A DNA stretch of 64,000 nucleotides, from contig CM119263.1 of the NCBI GenBank assembly GCA_051294375.1, forward strand, positions 5,844,382-5,908,381, given 5' to 3'. The notes beneath the pieces were generated by a model. It saw nothing but the letters and a program-made list of their open reading frames with translations. It did not search any database and was not told the origin of the DNA. A program made the translations under genes and the position numbers. Below are positions 37,373 to 61,400 of this stretch, in pieces (positions within the stretch are counted from its first letter, which is position 1; every line of letters begins with the position of its first letter). The DNA comes from Paraspadella gotoi (lineage: Eukaryota > Chaetognatha).

Positions 37373-37740
37373 CTTCATTGTTAGCTCGCCCGAAAAAATC
37401 GGGCAACAAGCGAGAAGAATGTGTCGAAACAACGACGACGCCGAAGATGATTGACGACGACGACGACGACGACGAGGACGACGAACCATAAGCGTCGGCG
37501 TTCGATTTCTAAAGCGACGAAGAGAGGCGCTTTGATTGTTGACGATTTAATACTCTTGTTTATGTTGTTTTTTTTTAAGGAATTCTTATCACTAGCTAGA
37601 CCGACTACATCAAAGCCATGTCATGCCAGCCTAAACATCGTACATTTTCTAAAAAGCTCCATACATTTTTTCAAAAAAAATTTAAATATATGTTGGTTTC
37701 ACTAATTACTTTGATAATTTTCTGCCTACTTATATGTGTA

Positions 37741-37900
<160 letters not shown>

Positions 37901-37999
37901 CGGGGTCGCCCTCCCAAATGAGAGAGAGGGAGCATGAGAGAGAGAGAGAGAGATCGCTCGGCGCCTAATGACTTGCTGCGCTAATTGAGGGAAAAGAAA

Positions 38000-38640
38000 T
38001 GAGAGAAAATGAATATTTAGAAAGATGCAGAAACTTCATAAGGCATTAAAGCATAAAAAGCGGCATCATTAATACTCTAGTATTACCACAGAGGCATCTT
38101 CAATGCTGTAGAACAAAGAAGCAGGGCTGTCGAAAGGCGAGTTGAATGTTCCAAAACCGTAACTTTTAAAATACCTCTCCATTGCAGCAATGTGGTGTAT
38201 ATTGAAGGGAAAATAAAAAAACATAATTATTTGTGAATAGAATATAAATCATCATCTTTCAAGTTATTGAAGTTGGAAGATCATTTATTGTTTGGCGTCG
38301 CAGAATTTGTATTATGTTGGAACTGAAAAAACTAGAATGTCATCCACACTGCAGAATTGGCACTTGATTAGCACCGCAGAATTAGAAAGCCATCCGCCCC
38401 GCACTTGATTAGCACCGGGTCAGAGATTAAATTAGAAAACAACACCTTAAGAGGACCGGATTTTTATGAAACGAAGATGTGACATAGAGTCTGAAACAGA
38501 CGGGGCGGAGATGAAGGCGGAGATGGGGGCGCAGATGGGGTCGGAGATAGACGTTGGTTGAGATGGGGATGAAGATGAGGCTGAAATTGGAAATGTGATC
38601 GAGTCAGAGGTGGCAGAGGAAGACAATTTTAGGGGTAAAT
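38000..38640. other. Intergenic, degenerate GGAGATGGGG minisatellite
   Basis: 38498-38600 contains imperfect tandem units of GGAGATGGGGNC, GGAGATGAAGGC and similar. Direct repeats with GCACTTGATTAGCACCG lie at 38358-38420. No gene is seen. Confidence 0.5.
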
Positions 38641-38645
38641 AAATA

Positions 38646-38957
38646 TGTGTGTGACGTCTTCGTCACCTTTTGTCAAATTAAGCGGAAAAAACCAAGAAAA
38701 ATTCGCTCAGGCGGAAATCAGATTAGCGATGATCCGCTCCCTCTCCCTCTCCCTCTCTCTCTCTCTCCGACGTATGGGTGATTATAATGATGCGCCAGTC
38801 CCTCGTTGAGTCACGCGACACAAATAAAGATCGACCTTCTAGCTCGTCGGTCTGCGGCCGACGGCGGCGACCAAAAACGAAGCCAAAGAAGATACGTAGT
38901 AGTAAGTAAGTAGTCTTCGGCCCACAGCGCCTTATCCACACTGGTGAGCCCGACGTG
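38646..38957 (+). mobile_element. Candidate LTR 3' end followed by a primer-binding site
   Basis: The putative LTR ends AGCGCCTTATCCACA at 38940. One base later TGGTGAGCCCGACGTG (38942-38957) follows. That resembles the primer-binding sites of LTR retrotransposons, with one mismatch from what I recall as the complement of a tRNA-Trp 3' end. The 14-base LTR terminus GCGCCTTATCCACA also ends the solo LTR at 47141-47432. AATAAA occurs upstream at about 38822. The 5' limit (TG near 38646) is a guess, and no coding internal region follows. Confidence 0.55.
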
Positions 38958-38959
38958 TT

Positions 38960-40262
38960 TCCACGTAATTGTACCTTTTGGTTCAAAGTAAATTATGGTT
39001 TACTGTTCCTTCTAATATTTAAAGATTCTTGGGCGAGAAAGAACTCCGACTACAACAAAAAACAACAACAACAACAACAACGACGATGGGCTCGTTTTAA
39101 TTAAAATTAAAATCTCGATGGAATTCGAGTTAAATGGATTTCGGTTTCAACCTTTTCGACCTTCAGGGGACCCACCGAAAATTTTGTTGTTATCATTAAA
39201 AAAAAATACAATGGATAAACTAATGAATATTAATAAAAAATTACTTTGAATTGAACAATCAATATTTTAATGTAAACAAAAGCTTCCTCTACAAATTCAA
39301 ACAGATAGACCGAAAGACCATCCTAAAACGTTGACAATGTTTCGTCGGTCGAGACTGAATTTCAAAAAAGGAATCGATTATCCCTCCTCAGTTTATTTCG
39401 CTTTGATAAACGAATCAATTGAAGCATTCAACTGAAAAGACTCCAATATGCAAATGAGAATATGGGACGGCATCTTCCATCCGATCCGGGCCGAGTTGTT
39501 GTGACGACGCGTCGCGCAAAATTAATCGTTTTTTCGAACTTCGTCGCGTTTATGGTCGCTGCGTGCGCGAAAATAAACTGCGTGCGCGAGGATAAACTGC
39601 GTGTGCGAAAAGTTATTTCGTTCATTATTTGTCAACATTAAGTTTCCGAAGTTTTTAGCAGTGGTTTCAACACTATCTATCTGATGCTATCCTATCCTAT
39701 CACATATATATATATATCCTATCTTATCTTATCTTATTTTTATTTATCTTTTGATAACAGACCACCATTACAAATGCAAAATTTCGTTGGAGCTTAGCTT
39801 ATTAATTTTATTTTACAATTTCTTTTTCAATTATATGTTTTCTTTTAAGATGAGTTTTTTGCCCGAGTTCCATGTGCTCATACCGTGCTCTCTCAAAAGC
39901 CCGTGCCAATCAACATTATTAAGGGAGTCCTTCTCCTTCGCCATTGTATGCCCTTGTATTCCCTTGCGTGCCCTTGCGTTTACGAAAGTCGCCGTCCTGT
40001 TTATAGTACATGTAATTTCATGAGTAAAAACCAAACTAAATGTGACACTTTATTTTCGGCGTCGTCGTCGTCGTCGTGGTTTTCATTAAATTTTGGCAAG
40101 AAAATTCTCAGCGGATTTCTTTTCCTTTCGATCAAAGTTTTTGAACTTTTCTGTGATGAATTAGTTTTGGGTTTTGACGCCAGGGGGTTAAGACTGATGG
40201 GGAAAAATCGTTTTCAAGGGTAATCAAGCTTAAAAAATATAAAAACCAACTAACAAGGATAA
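38960..40262. other. Intergenic, nothing identified
   Basis: AT-rich with short repeats: CAA at 39055-39080 and TATCCTATCT-like units at 39680-39745. A direct repeat GCGTGCGCGA with AAATAAACTGC occurs near 39560-39600. No gene is recognised. Confidence 0.5.
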
Positions 40263-40265
40263 TAC

Positions 40266-40500
40266 ATTCGCTCATACATACATTCATTCATTCATTCATT
40301 CATTCATTCATTCATTCATTCATTAATTCATTCATTCATTAATTCATTATTCAATCATTCATTTATTCATACTTTATTGAATCACTTATATATCCATTTA
40401 TTCATTCAGTCATTCATTTATAAATTTCTTTATTGATTCACAAATGTATTAGTTCTTTCATTTGTTCATTCATTCATTAATTCTGTCATTCCGTATACTA
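40266..40500. repeat. CATT/ATTC tetranucleotide repeat
   Basis: Near-perfect ATTC units at 40280-40330 decaying into TTCATTTATTCATT-like sequence to about 40495. It ends about 130 bp before the globin start codon. Confidence 0.9.
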
Positions 40501-40627
40501 ATCTACAATTTTATACATTTGATTGATTGAAAATTTACGATTCCATAAATTTAATTTTTAAAAAAATCGTTTGGAGTTTAAAAGAATTTTGATAAAGTTA
40601 AATCAAAACACGTGACTCAAAAATCAA

Positions 40628-51199
<10,572 letters not shown>

Positions 51200-51383
51200 T
51201 TGCTTGATCCATTGCTTGAACGATAGGGCAAACATTGATTTATTTACATTGAGCCAAAGGAACAAAAGTGACGTGGTTTTTGTTCCTTCTTTCTTTTGGA
51301 TGGAAAAGTAAAAAATAATGTTAATTTCAAGTTGTAGTACTTATTGCATTGTACTACTTAGTCAACGGACCAACTTTCTCAAA

Positions 51384-51389
51384 AAATAA
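51384..51389 (+). terminator. Candidate polyadenylation signal of the globin gene
   Basis: AATAAA within TCAAAAAATAAATGATCC, about 185 bp past the stop codon at 51199. It is the first perfect hexamer I see downstream. Confidence 0.4.
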
Positions 51390-51399
51390 ATGATCCATA

Positions 51400-52660
51400 A
51401 TATGTAATATTGTGAGAAAAAAAATGTTTTGCCTCAATTTTCTAAAAGTGAGATAATTAAATACAATTTTTCCTGGGCCAATATTTCGTGCTTCCCTCCA
51501 CCCGTATTTCGGTTTCAATGAGTGTTTCCACAAAACTATTAATCCCTGACAAATTCTGTTTTCTTTTAAAAATCCGAGACTCATTTGGGATGGTATTTTA
51601 GCTACTTGTGTTTTCTGGGATGGAACATAAAAGTTGTAAATAATTTTGTATAATTGTGGGTTTTACTTATAGTTTAATTAGGAGAGAGAGAGAGAGAGAG
51701 AGGGAGAGAGAAGAGAGAGAAGAGAGAGAGAGAAGAGAGAGAGTTAAAAAGTCGTGAACCCTTTTGCTTCAAAACGACGGCGACAAAAGGCGACGCTGGG
51801 AAAGTCATGGCCGCCGCCACTCCGGTCGCCACCGGCGCCTCCGTAGAGTCCTCCGCCACCGCCGCCTCTGCAGCCGACGACGACGATACAAGGAACAAAC
51901 GCGTGACGTGGAAAAGAATAACACGGAATTCGAGAGAAAGAAAATAAAGATGGCGGAAGAGTAGAAGAGAGTTTGGGATTTGAAACGGGCGATGGTGAAA
52001 TGAAAAAAAAAAAACATATGAGTGAAATGTATTTTGGTATTAAAATATAACAATAAAGCTTATAATAAATGAATTTGGTCAATTTCTCTGGAGAGAGATA
52101 GAGAAAAAGAGAAAGACAGAATGTTTGGGGCAGCAGAGAGAGAGAAAGAAAGACAGAAAGAGTGTGAGAAAGAGAGAGATAGTCCATCTTACGTGATCCC
52201 ACTTTTTTTTTACCGCACCGAATATCACGTGACTACCGTGCTGATGGATGGACCGACTCGTCCAAGGGATTTGCCCCAGCCCTCATCCCTGAGCCCTGAG
52301 CCTTTATTCCTTAGCTCTTAGCCCTTACTCCCAGCACACATCCATTAGCCGTTAGCCCTTAGCCCTCAGCTCTCATCCTTCAGCCCCGTGTTTCGGCCTC
52401 AAGGGTCGAATGTCCAAAACAAAACACAGCGACTTTGTCGGTAGATGAATCACATCCGGTGTTGACTTTTCGCTCTTCCTCCTCTTCCTCCTCCTACCAT
52501 CACGTCTGGTAATATAAAAAAAATTATATTTACATATTTAATACATTTATTACAAGAAGGATTTTTTGTGAACAAAGGCACAAAAATTGTTTCTTTTGTT
52601 GCTTCCATCGTCGCTTCATGCGTCACTCCTTTCGTCGTCGCTCTCACCGTCGCAACTGCT
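51400..52660. other. Intergenic with TTAGCCC-like minisatellite
   Basis: 52265-52385 holds imperfect TTAGCCC/TGAGCCC/TCAGCCC units. AG tracts lie at 51679-51742. GCC/CGC triplets at 51800-51890 give Arg- or Ala-rich frames without domain content. No gene is called. Confidence 0.5.
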
Positions 52661-52663
52661 TCC

Positions 52664-52899
52664 TCCATCGTTCAAATTATCGTCGTCGTTTCTGTCGATC
52701 TCGATCCTGACCGATGAGTCACCCAGCAAGCCATAATTTTTTTGTTGTAAAAGTAGCGTAAGGAAAGACAACCCTAATCCCTAACCTTCATCCCTAACCC
52801 TAATCTCTATCCCCTAATCTAACCTTATCCCTAACCGAAACCCTAAACAATTAATCCATCGTTCAAATTATCGTCGTTTTTGTCGATCCCGATCCTGAC
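52664..52899. repeat. Telomere-like CCCTAA cluster between two copies of a 46-bp repeat
   Basis: 52771-52850 contains degenerate CCCTAA/CCCTAAC units, the complement of the metazoan telomere motif TTAGGG. Nearly identical sequences with TCCATCGTTCAAATTATCG and GATCCTGAC flank it at 52664-52710 and 52854-52899. Confidence 0.7.
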
Positions 52900-53089
52900 T
52901 CTGAGTCTTACAGCCAGAGAGAGAGAGAGCGAGAGAGATTCACTGCTCTGTCATACGGCTAGGGGGCATCGAAGAGCATTTCGTCCAATGAAGATGAGTG
53001 CTGCAGATGAATTTAAAAAATAAGCAAAGATATGAATCAAACATTTCATTCATTTTCCTTTCTTCTCCAACTCATACTTTCCCTTCTCC

Positions 53090-53209
<120 letters not shown>

Positions 53210-53299
53210 TTTTTTTTATTGCTCTCTCTCTCTCTTTCTCTTTCTCTCTCTTTTTTCTTTCGCTCTTTCCTCACTTTCTCTCACACGGTCTCCTCCTCT

Positions 53300-53691
53300 T
53301 TCCCATCGTTTTCTGTTTATGTCTTTTGTTATGATATTTGTGGTCAAAACGCATGATGGATTTTCGTCGTCGGAAAGGTCGGTCCGCCGCTTCAGCTTAA
53401 TGGCGTGGTCGGTTGGGGCCGCCGCCGCCGCCCGCCGCCGCCGCCGCCGCCATCTTGTCCCCGCCTTCGATTGTCTTGACTCCTCTTCTCCTCGTTCTTT
53501 TCTATTTTCTCTTCCTCAAACTTATCAAATGTTTAATAATTTAAACTTATCTTTTACATATTATTTGTAACTCAACAATGTTTTTTTAATTTCTCTTGGC
53601 TTCTCACTCAACCATCTCCCACTCTCCTCGTCTCTCTCTTTTCACTCTCTTTTTTTGTCCTCTCTCTCTCTGCTCTCTTTTCTCTCTCTCG

Positions 53692-53741
<50 letters not shown>

Positions 53742-54393
53742 CTTCCATTGTCTTCTTATTCCATTTAACTCTTTTTTCGCCTCGCTTCTTAAATCTAATT
53801 TGCATATTGCGATCAACAGACCGCTCGACGCTTGAGAGTCACCGAGTGATGTCTTGAGTGGCGGAGACTTGAAAGAAAAGAATCCTTCGAAAATGAAACA
53901 ACGGACAGAGGAGAGAGAGAGAGAGAGAGAGAAGAGAGAGGAGGGGGGGGTGGCGGCGGGTGGACGAAGGGAATTACGGCAAAAAAAAGTAATGGATAAT
54001 TCAAGATGTTAATCGCTGGAGTAATTAATTATCGTAAATTTAATTATTTTATTTGATCAGCCGTTCAAGATATTTAAATGTAAGGGCGTAGGTGAAAACA
54101 TTTACTCGTACAGCTAACCCCTCATTGAATTAGCCGATATATAACTTAAACTGCTGAAAATTATAAATATTTTTAAATGTCTTTAATAAATATAAACGTC
54201 TCATTTCGAGATGTGAAAACGAAAAGCGGTTGTCATCCATAACTCGCGATTGCCTCTTGTTTTCAAATCCGTCGGGACTCAATCAGACTCCGGACTGAAA
54301 ATCCCTGGCGGCAGAAATCGTAAAACAAAAGGCAGAAAGTGTAGGATTCGAACCTTGAAATGCCAGCACCGCTAGTTATGAATATAAAGAGGT

Positions 54394-54443
<50 letters not shown>

Positions 54444-55430
54444 TCTCTCTCGTTCCGTCTCACGATTTTTGAAAGTTCGATTTGGTTAAGCTTGGCAAAC
54501 ATTCCCTCGATAATTGATTTATGTTTTGCGATATTTAAATTTCATTATTGCCAAATCCATAGTGAGTGAATTTACTGTAAGTACTGTTTTGAGTATAATT
54601 AGTCCAGCGATCTATTTAACCTATAATCATATCATTAAATTACTTTCCCTTCATTTTCATTTTTTCTAATCAAAATCGAATGTCATCGTTGATGAAGATA
54701 AATGAAGTTAATAGTATTTGCCTTTTTTTACAGACTATTATCATTTTCTATTATATTTTTCCAGCGACCGTACCGCCGCTCTTAAATGTCAACTTGATAA
54801 AAAAAACAGGATCCAATCCTTATAAATAAAATGGAGGCACGTGTTTCCTTTGAAACAAAAGAAACGGCGCGTGATTCCTTGAAAACAACCTTTTGTCGTG
54901 GAAAGAGAGAAAGAAGAAAAAAGAGAAGATAAAAAAAGAGAGAGGAAATAAAAGAAAACAAGTTTAGATGTGAAAAACGAGCGCCGCTTAAGAGAAGAAG
55001 AGAGAAAGTACATCACCTACGATCTTTTGTTTGGAAGAAAGAATTTCCCTTTTTTCTCTCCAACGTAAAAGGTTCCCCCGTTAGCCTTTTGTTCTCCCGA
55101 GTTTCTTCGTTTTCAAAGAGGAAGATAGACGGCGCTCGTTTCTCAGATTCGTTGCATGCATTGTGAACGAGGAAGTTGTAAACAACGATGTCGAATATAT
55201 CACTTGTCATTACGGAAGATTCCTATTTTATCGGGATGTCTTTCCTTCTAGTTAATAAAAAGATTATGACAGAAATATTCATTATGATATATTAGTAGAA
55301 TTAGTTTTACGTAAATTCAAAATCACCATTGATAAACTAATTTACCATCCCAGGAGTCAAAAACTTAAATGGAACCAAATCAGAACAAGCAATTCTCAAT
55401 GTTGCAAAAAAGGTAAAAAAATTGTAAACA
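53300..55430. other. Intergenic between globin and ABCC genes
   Basis: GCC triplets at 53419-53454, AG at 53909-53938, CT at 54398-54438. On the minus strand 54344-54354 reads GGTTCGAATCC, a perfect B box, preceded by AGCGGTGCTGGCATTTCAA like a tRNA anticodon arm; a complete tRNA is not evident, so it is probably a SINE fragment. No coding exon is recognised. Confidence 0.5.
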
Positions 55431-58400
55431 TCATTTACAATTGTTTACGAGTGAATAAAACGCTGACGATCGATCGTTCAAAAGTTTTTCAGTTTTGTCA
55501 AATTCAACGACTTTCCCTTCATCAAGAACCAGAATTTTGTCGTAATCAAAAATGGTATTGATTCTATGAGCGATCGCTATGATAGTGCTGGTAGAAAATT
55601 CATTGCGAATGGTTTCCTGAAAAAGGAACATAATAAAAAGCTAAAAACTATTTTTTAAGTTCATTATATTTTATAAATTATTATTTTAGAAATTGATTGT
55701 AAAATATATTAGTCAATTACTTGAATTAAAGCATCGGTTTTTTCGTCAACCGAAGCCGTAGCTTCGTCCAAAACAAGAATCTTGGACCTTCTCATCAAAG
55801 CTCTTGCCAGACAAACGAGCTGTCTTTGCCCAACAGACAAATTTCCGCCAGATTCGGAACATTGAAAGTTGATTCCTTCCGGATGACGATCGACGACTGA
55901 GTTGAGGTGGGCCAACTCCAGCACGCGACGGACTTCCTCATCAGTTCTCTCATCGAAAGGGTCGACGTTGAAGCGGAGTGAACCAGAAAAAACTACAGGG
56001 TGTTGAGGAATGATTGAAATGCTTGATCGAAGACGTTCGAGGTCGATGCTCTCTATTGGTTTTCCGTCTATGATAATGCTGCCAGTTTCAGCTTCGAGTA
56101 TTCGAAATATTGCCATAGCCAGAGTTGATTTGCCAGATCCAGTGCGGCCCACCACACCAATTCTCTCTCCGTCAGATATGCGGAGATTAATTCCCTTAAG
56201 CGTGAGGTCAAGCCCATTGCGATACCGCACACTCGAATCTCGAAACTCAATATCTCCACGCGTTGGCCACGTATTTGAAATTAAACTGTTTCGCCTACTT
56301 TCTTCTTTTACTAATGGTTCATTAGAAAGATTGCAATATTCAGCGATCCGTTCCAAAGCCACAAAATGAGATTCAAAAACTGACATTTCAATCATGAGCC
56401 ATTGAATCTGACTGTTCATAAGAAAGGAATATGATAGGCTAACCCCTAACAAACCTGTGAGACAAAGAAAAAAAAATTTCCTGCTCAATAAATATGTATA
56501 GTATATAGAATTAAGATTTTATTGATTTGTTTTTTCATATCTTTTTTCACCAATTGAATGATTTAATAGTATATTTCTCTAATAGGCTGCTTACCGGGAG
56601 TTAGTGAGGGATTAAGTAATGTCAAAACGGCTGTAAAATATTGGATGATTCCACCAATACTTTGAATACAAATTATTATCCACGAGTCGCATGTCAAATC
56701 TCCAAGCCAAGCTGTTGAATTTATATCCATACATTCATAACAGCTTTGTACAAGCTGTTGTTGAGCCTGAAAGGCACGTATTGTAACCAATCCTTTTAAA
56801 GTTTCATCAAACTTAGAATACACTGGCGATTTTGTAATTGCCTCAACACGTTTAAGCTGATTTGAGGTTTTAAGAAAGACTCTTTGAATAAAAAGAAGAA
56901 CACAAGTTAAAATAAAAAAGATAATGAGCATATAGGGACTTATAATACTGATAGTAATCATGCTTGAAATGACGACGAGAGCCCCGTTGAGAACGTCTCG
57001 AGCTGTTTGTGGCAATTGGTCATCAGTGACTTCCATATCTTTCGAAAATCTATCCAAATAAAAATTTTACAATAAAAAGCAATGTTTTCTATGGCAAAAT
57101 TCCCTTTCAACACTATACACTAAATTTATTAGTTTAGTCATCTGTTCTCTGTTACTAAAACATCAAAATTCATAAAATAGTTATCACATGAAGAAATCGG
57201 AATGAACCAGAAGTAAAATTCTGCCAGACAATTTTTTTTCTTTTCCACAAAAAATAGATTCCCATTTATTTTGTTCAGAACAGAATTAAATTAATTATTT
57301 ATTAACTGATTAAATAAAATAAAAGTAATAAACTTACCTATTAATGATTCTGCCAACGGTTACAGTCTCAAAAAACTCCATTGGTGCTCGAATTACTTTC
57401 TCGGTCATTAGCATATGGATTATTCTACTTGCAGTTACACTTCCAATAAAGATAAGAAATGTGCCCATCATGATTAGGATGCCGCTAGATAATGCTAAAA
57501 CTGTATAAATGGCTATAAAATGTGAAAAACTTTTTTGGTTTGGTTCTTCAGTCCAGTTAGACAGCCAAAACGTTGAGGAAACCTCGGTAGCTATACCAAT
57601 TGCAAAAAAAAATGGGCCCCCAAAAAATAATTTCCATGAAGCATGCCTAAACCAAAAACTAAATATTTTAGAACTTACATTTCCAGATAAAACGGCTTCA
57701 TTTTCCAGAAGTTTTCCTGAAATAGCCATCATACATTTTTCTTCAAGGTCATTTTCACTTTTAAGAGGGACCTCCATATTATTTACTTTACTCTTCTCTC
57801 TCCATTTTGTCATCATTGATAAAATGCTTTGTGGGTTTTGTATTAATTCATCATATTTTCCAATTTCTTTTAGCCCTCCATCTTTTAAGCCCAAGATAAT
57901 ATCTGCCGCTTGTAAGAAGTTGGTACTATTTGTCACCATTACTCTTGTTTTATGTCTTAATGACCCATTTGGTCCTAATAAATTTGTAAAGAGGTGCTGA
58001 CCGACATGTGCGTCTACTGCACAGAGAGGATCATCTAGAATATAAGTTTCTTTATTTGCATACGCAGCTCTAGCAAGAGCAACTCGAGCTTTTTGTCCAC
58101 CAGAAATATTGACTCCATTTTCACCAATTTCCGTTGTATCACCAGCTGCAAGCATTTCTATATCAGGTAACAGTGCACAGGAACGTAACACTTCATCATA
58201 CTGAGTTTTTTTGTATTCTTTTCCAAAAAGTATATTATTGCGCAAAGTCGCATAAAATATCCACGGCTGTTGTGAAACATAGGCAATAGTTTCATGATTA
58301 ACTAACACTTCACCCTCTTGCTGTTGGATTTCTCCCAAAATCAAAGAGAGAAGTGATGACTTGCCAGACCCAACTGACCCAACTATACAAACGAGCGCAC

Positions 58401-61400
58401 CACGCGGAATTTTCAAGTTAATGCTATTGAATTTTGGAGACGGTAAATTCCGTGAAATCTTAGCATTAGAAACTTGAATAGCAAATTTGTCATCTGAAGA
58501 AGGTTTTCTCTGAAATTTAACTTCTTCTCGTTTTAAAAATTTTTCTATTCTCTTTCCAGAGATTAAAATTTGAAGACTCATTTTTATTATTTGTGGCATA
58601 AGATATAGGGGTTTTCGCATCACATTGATCAAGCTCAATGTAACAAAGGTAGTCTCAGCTGTAAGTATATTTTTTTCAGAGATAAGAACATAGATTGTAA
58701 AAGAAAATATAGCCATTAACATCGGGACAACAGCAAACATAAAGCTAACAGATGCTGAAGCAATAAGAGATTTTAACAAGTACTTAGTTTCTTTTTCTCT
58801 GATTTGTAAGATTTTTTTCTGAAATAAACACGGATCTTTTCAAGTGAAAAAAAATTCGACTTAGTGCACACCTGTACTCAAAAAAAGAGGACAGCCTAAA
58901 ACATTAAGAAACTAAATCAGTAAATTACGTAAGATTCCTTCATTTTGAGGATATTTTATGTCACTAATGTTCATGAAAAAAGGAAGTATCGTGAAAATTT
59001 GGTTAAAATTTGACCATTCGTTAGTTATTTTTTATAAGTAACTACCCAAACAGAACGTTAGATTAGTAGAAAATTAACGTATTCTTAACGTCTTGAGTTT
59101 AAGGCGCTTTTGAATAACTAGATCGATTTCTAATATACATATGGATTCCCCTTTTACTTCCATTTAACGTACATAATTTTTTATGATACATTCATGAAAC
59201 GGATTAAAATCCACCAACCATTCATCAGCGGCCATTGGTGCCAGAGGCAAGTCATTCGCCTCCCAACCCAAAAGGTCCAGGGTTCTAGCCCGGTGGTCGC
59301 CTAGCAGTTAAGAGGGACGGGACGCTTAACCCGCCTGTAACACGATGTTACAGCCTGATCCAAAGCTCAAGGATTGCTTATATTGAACAGTTCTATCACT
59401 AACACATAGCAATTATTACTGTCTCTTCATTGGTGAGCCCGACTTCCGAACACAACAGCAACAACAACACTTTCAGGCGACATGCCTCAACCTGGCGATG
59501 CACTTACCACCAACACAACAATTCACTGAAGAGATGCAACAGACTTCTCCCTACGGGTGGGGGGGATGTATGGTGGATTAAAATCCACCAACCATTCATC
59601 AGCGGCCATTGGTGCCAGAGGCAAGTCATTCGCCTCCCAACCCAAAAGATTCTCGCCCGGTGGTCGCCTGGCAGTTAAGAGTGACGGGGCGCTTAACCCG
59701 CCTGTAACACGATGTTACAGCCTGATCCGAAGCTCAGGGATTGCATATATTGAACGGTTCTATCACTAACACATAACAATTATTACTGTCTCTTCAGTGT
59801 CCTCTTTTTTGCTAAGGTCTGCAAATTCAAAAAAATATAAATATTTTTAAAAAAAAATAACAAAATAGATACTATATAGTATCAAAACACACCTGAATAG
59901 ATTTTTCCCAAGCATAAAGTTTTAAAATCTTGACGCCATGAAAAATTTCAGCTAGTAATTTTACTCGTTCGTCTTTCAAAATTATATTCTTCTTTTGAAA
60001 TCTGACTTGAAGTTTCCCAAAAAAGTAATTCAGTGGAAACATTAGTAATAAACATCCAATGGTGCAAAATGTCGCGACACCAATTTGAAGCCACATTAAG
60101 TAACAGCAAAGGATAATCTAAAAATATCCATCATTATAAGAACAACTTTTACGACTTCAAGCAAATATACATCTCTATTACCTCTATTGTTCCCCAAATA
60201 AGTGAAAAGATAAACTTGATAAATAGTAAATATCTTAAAGCATCAACACTCATCAGATTAAGGATTTGGCCAGTTTCCATATCATGGTGCATTAATACCA
60301 GTCGAAGACTCTTGTGAAAAATGGCCTAAAAGGTTACAAAATAGTACTTATTTTACATTACATTTCCAAATATTTTTTTTTCATTTGAAAAACAACCTGT
60401 ACTATAGTCGTTTTGACACGCATCCCAAGCAAATTTGCTTGCATCAGTGAATGAGAGAAGAAAATTGCTTTTCCGATTTCAAGTATTAGAAGTATGCTCG
60501 AATAAAATATTCCTTTCCATAGCCATTCTCTATGTGACATCTGGTAAAAATTAGTTATATTTTGACTAGAATAGTTAATAAGATCTAATTCTAAAGTCGC
60601 ATTGGGTTTCATCTTGATAACTTGATCTTGTGGAACAATTGATGCGTGAATTAAAAGCTTGTCCAAAATTATTGGCTGTAACACATTTGTAACTGATGGT
60701 ATTGATCTTAGAACAAAGACAAGAAGCAGCTGAGGCCAAAAACACTTCAGAAGAATCTTATTAAAACTGGTTGATGTCTTAAATGACTTGTCGGAGCTAT
60801 GAAATAGGTGTGACAGAATATCAAAAATATTAAAAATGTTAAACTGAATTAATATAATATATTATCAAAATTTAGTAATTTACATTTACGAAAAAAATAT
60901 AATCAATCAATTTACCATTACGGCAATATTGCAAAATGTGAAATTATGGAATTTTTTAATTCTTTTTTTGCAATTTTAATTTATTTTTGAAATTTTGGAT
61001 TTTTGTTTGTCGCTATGTTATTCTAACATACCTATCAGGCTCCTGAGTATCTTTTGAATTAGGCATGTGCTTATCTAATAATTTCCTGACTGAGGTGACT
61101 TTAAGAAATTTCGGAAGTTCTCCAACATCTGTAATTTGAATTTTTTTCTTTCTTGCTTTCATTATTAAAGGACCAAGAAAGAAGAAAGTCAATTTTGATA
61201 TGAGTCCAGCTTTTTCTCTTGGATTCTCACAGAAATAGGGTTGATTTTTTAAATCTGGGAAACAATACAGACAAAATCCAAGAAGGCTGAAACTGAAGAT
61301 TATATAGAAAATAATAAGTTTTGCATCTTCAATCCCGCTTCGATTTTCCTATGAAGGGGAAAAAAAATCATTTTAAAATTATACCCTGTGAGCCAAATCG

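Noticed and set aside
54344-54380. Minus-strand tRNA gene
   Set aside because: Only a B box and an anticodon-arm-like stretch are present; no matching acceptor or D arm was found, so it is a fragment.
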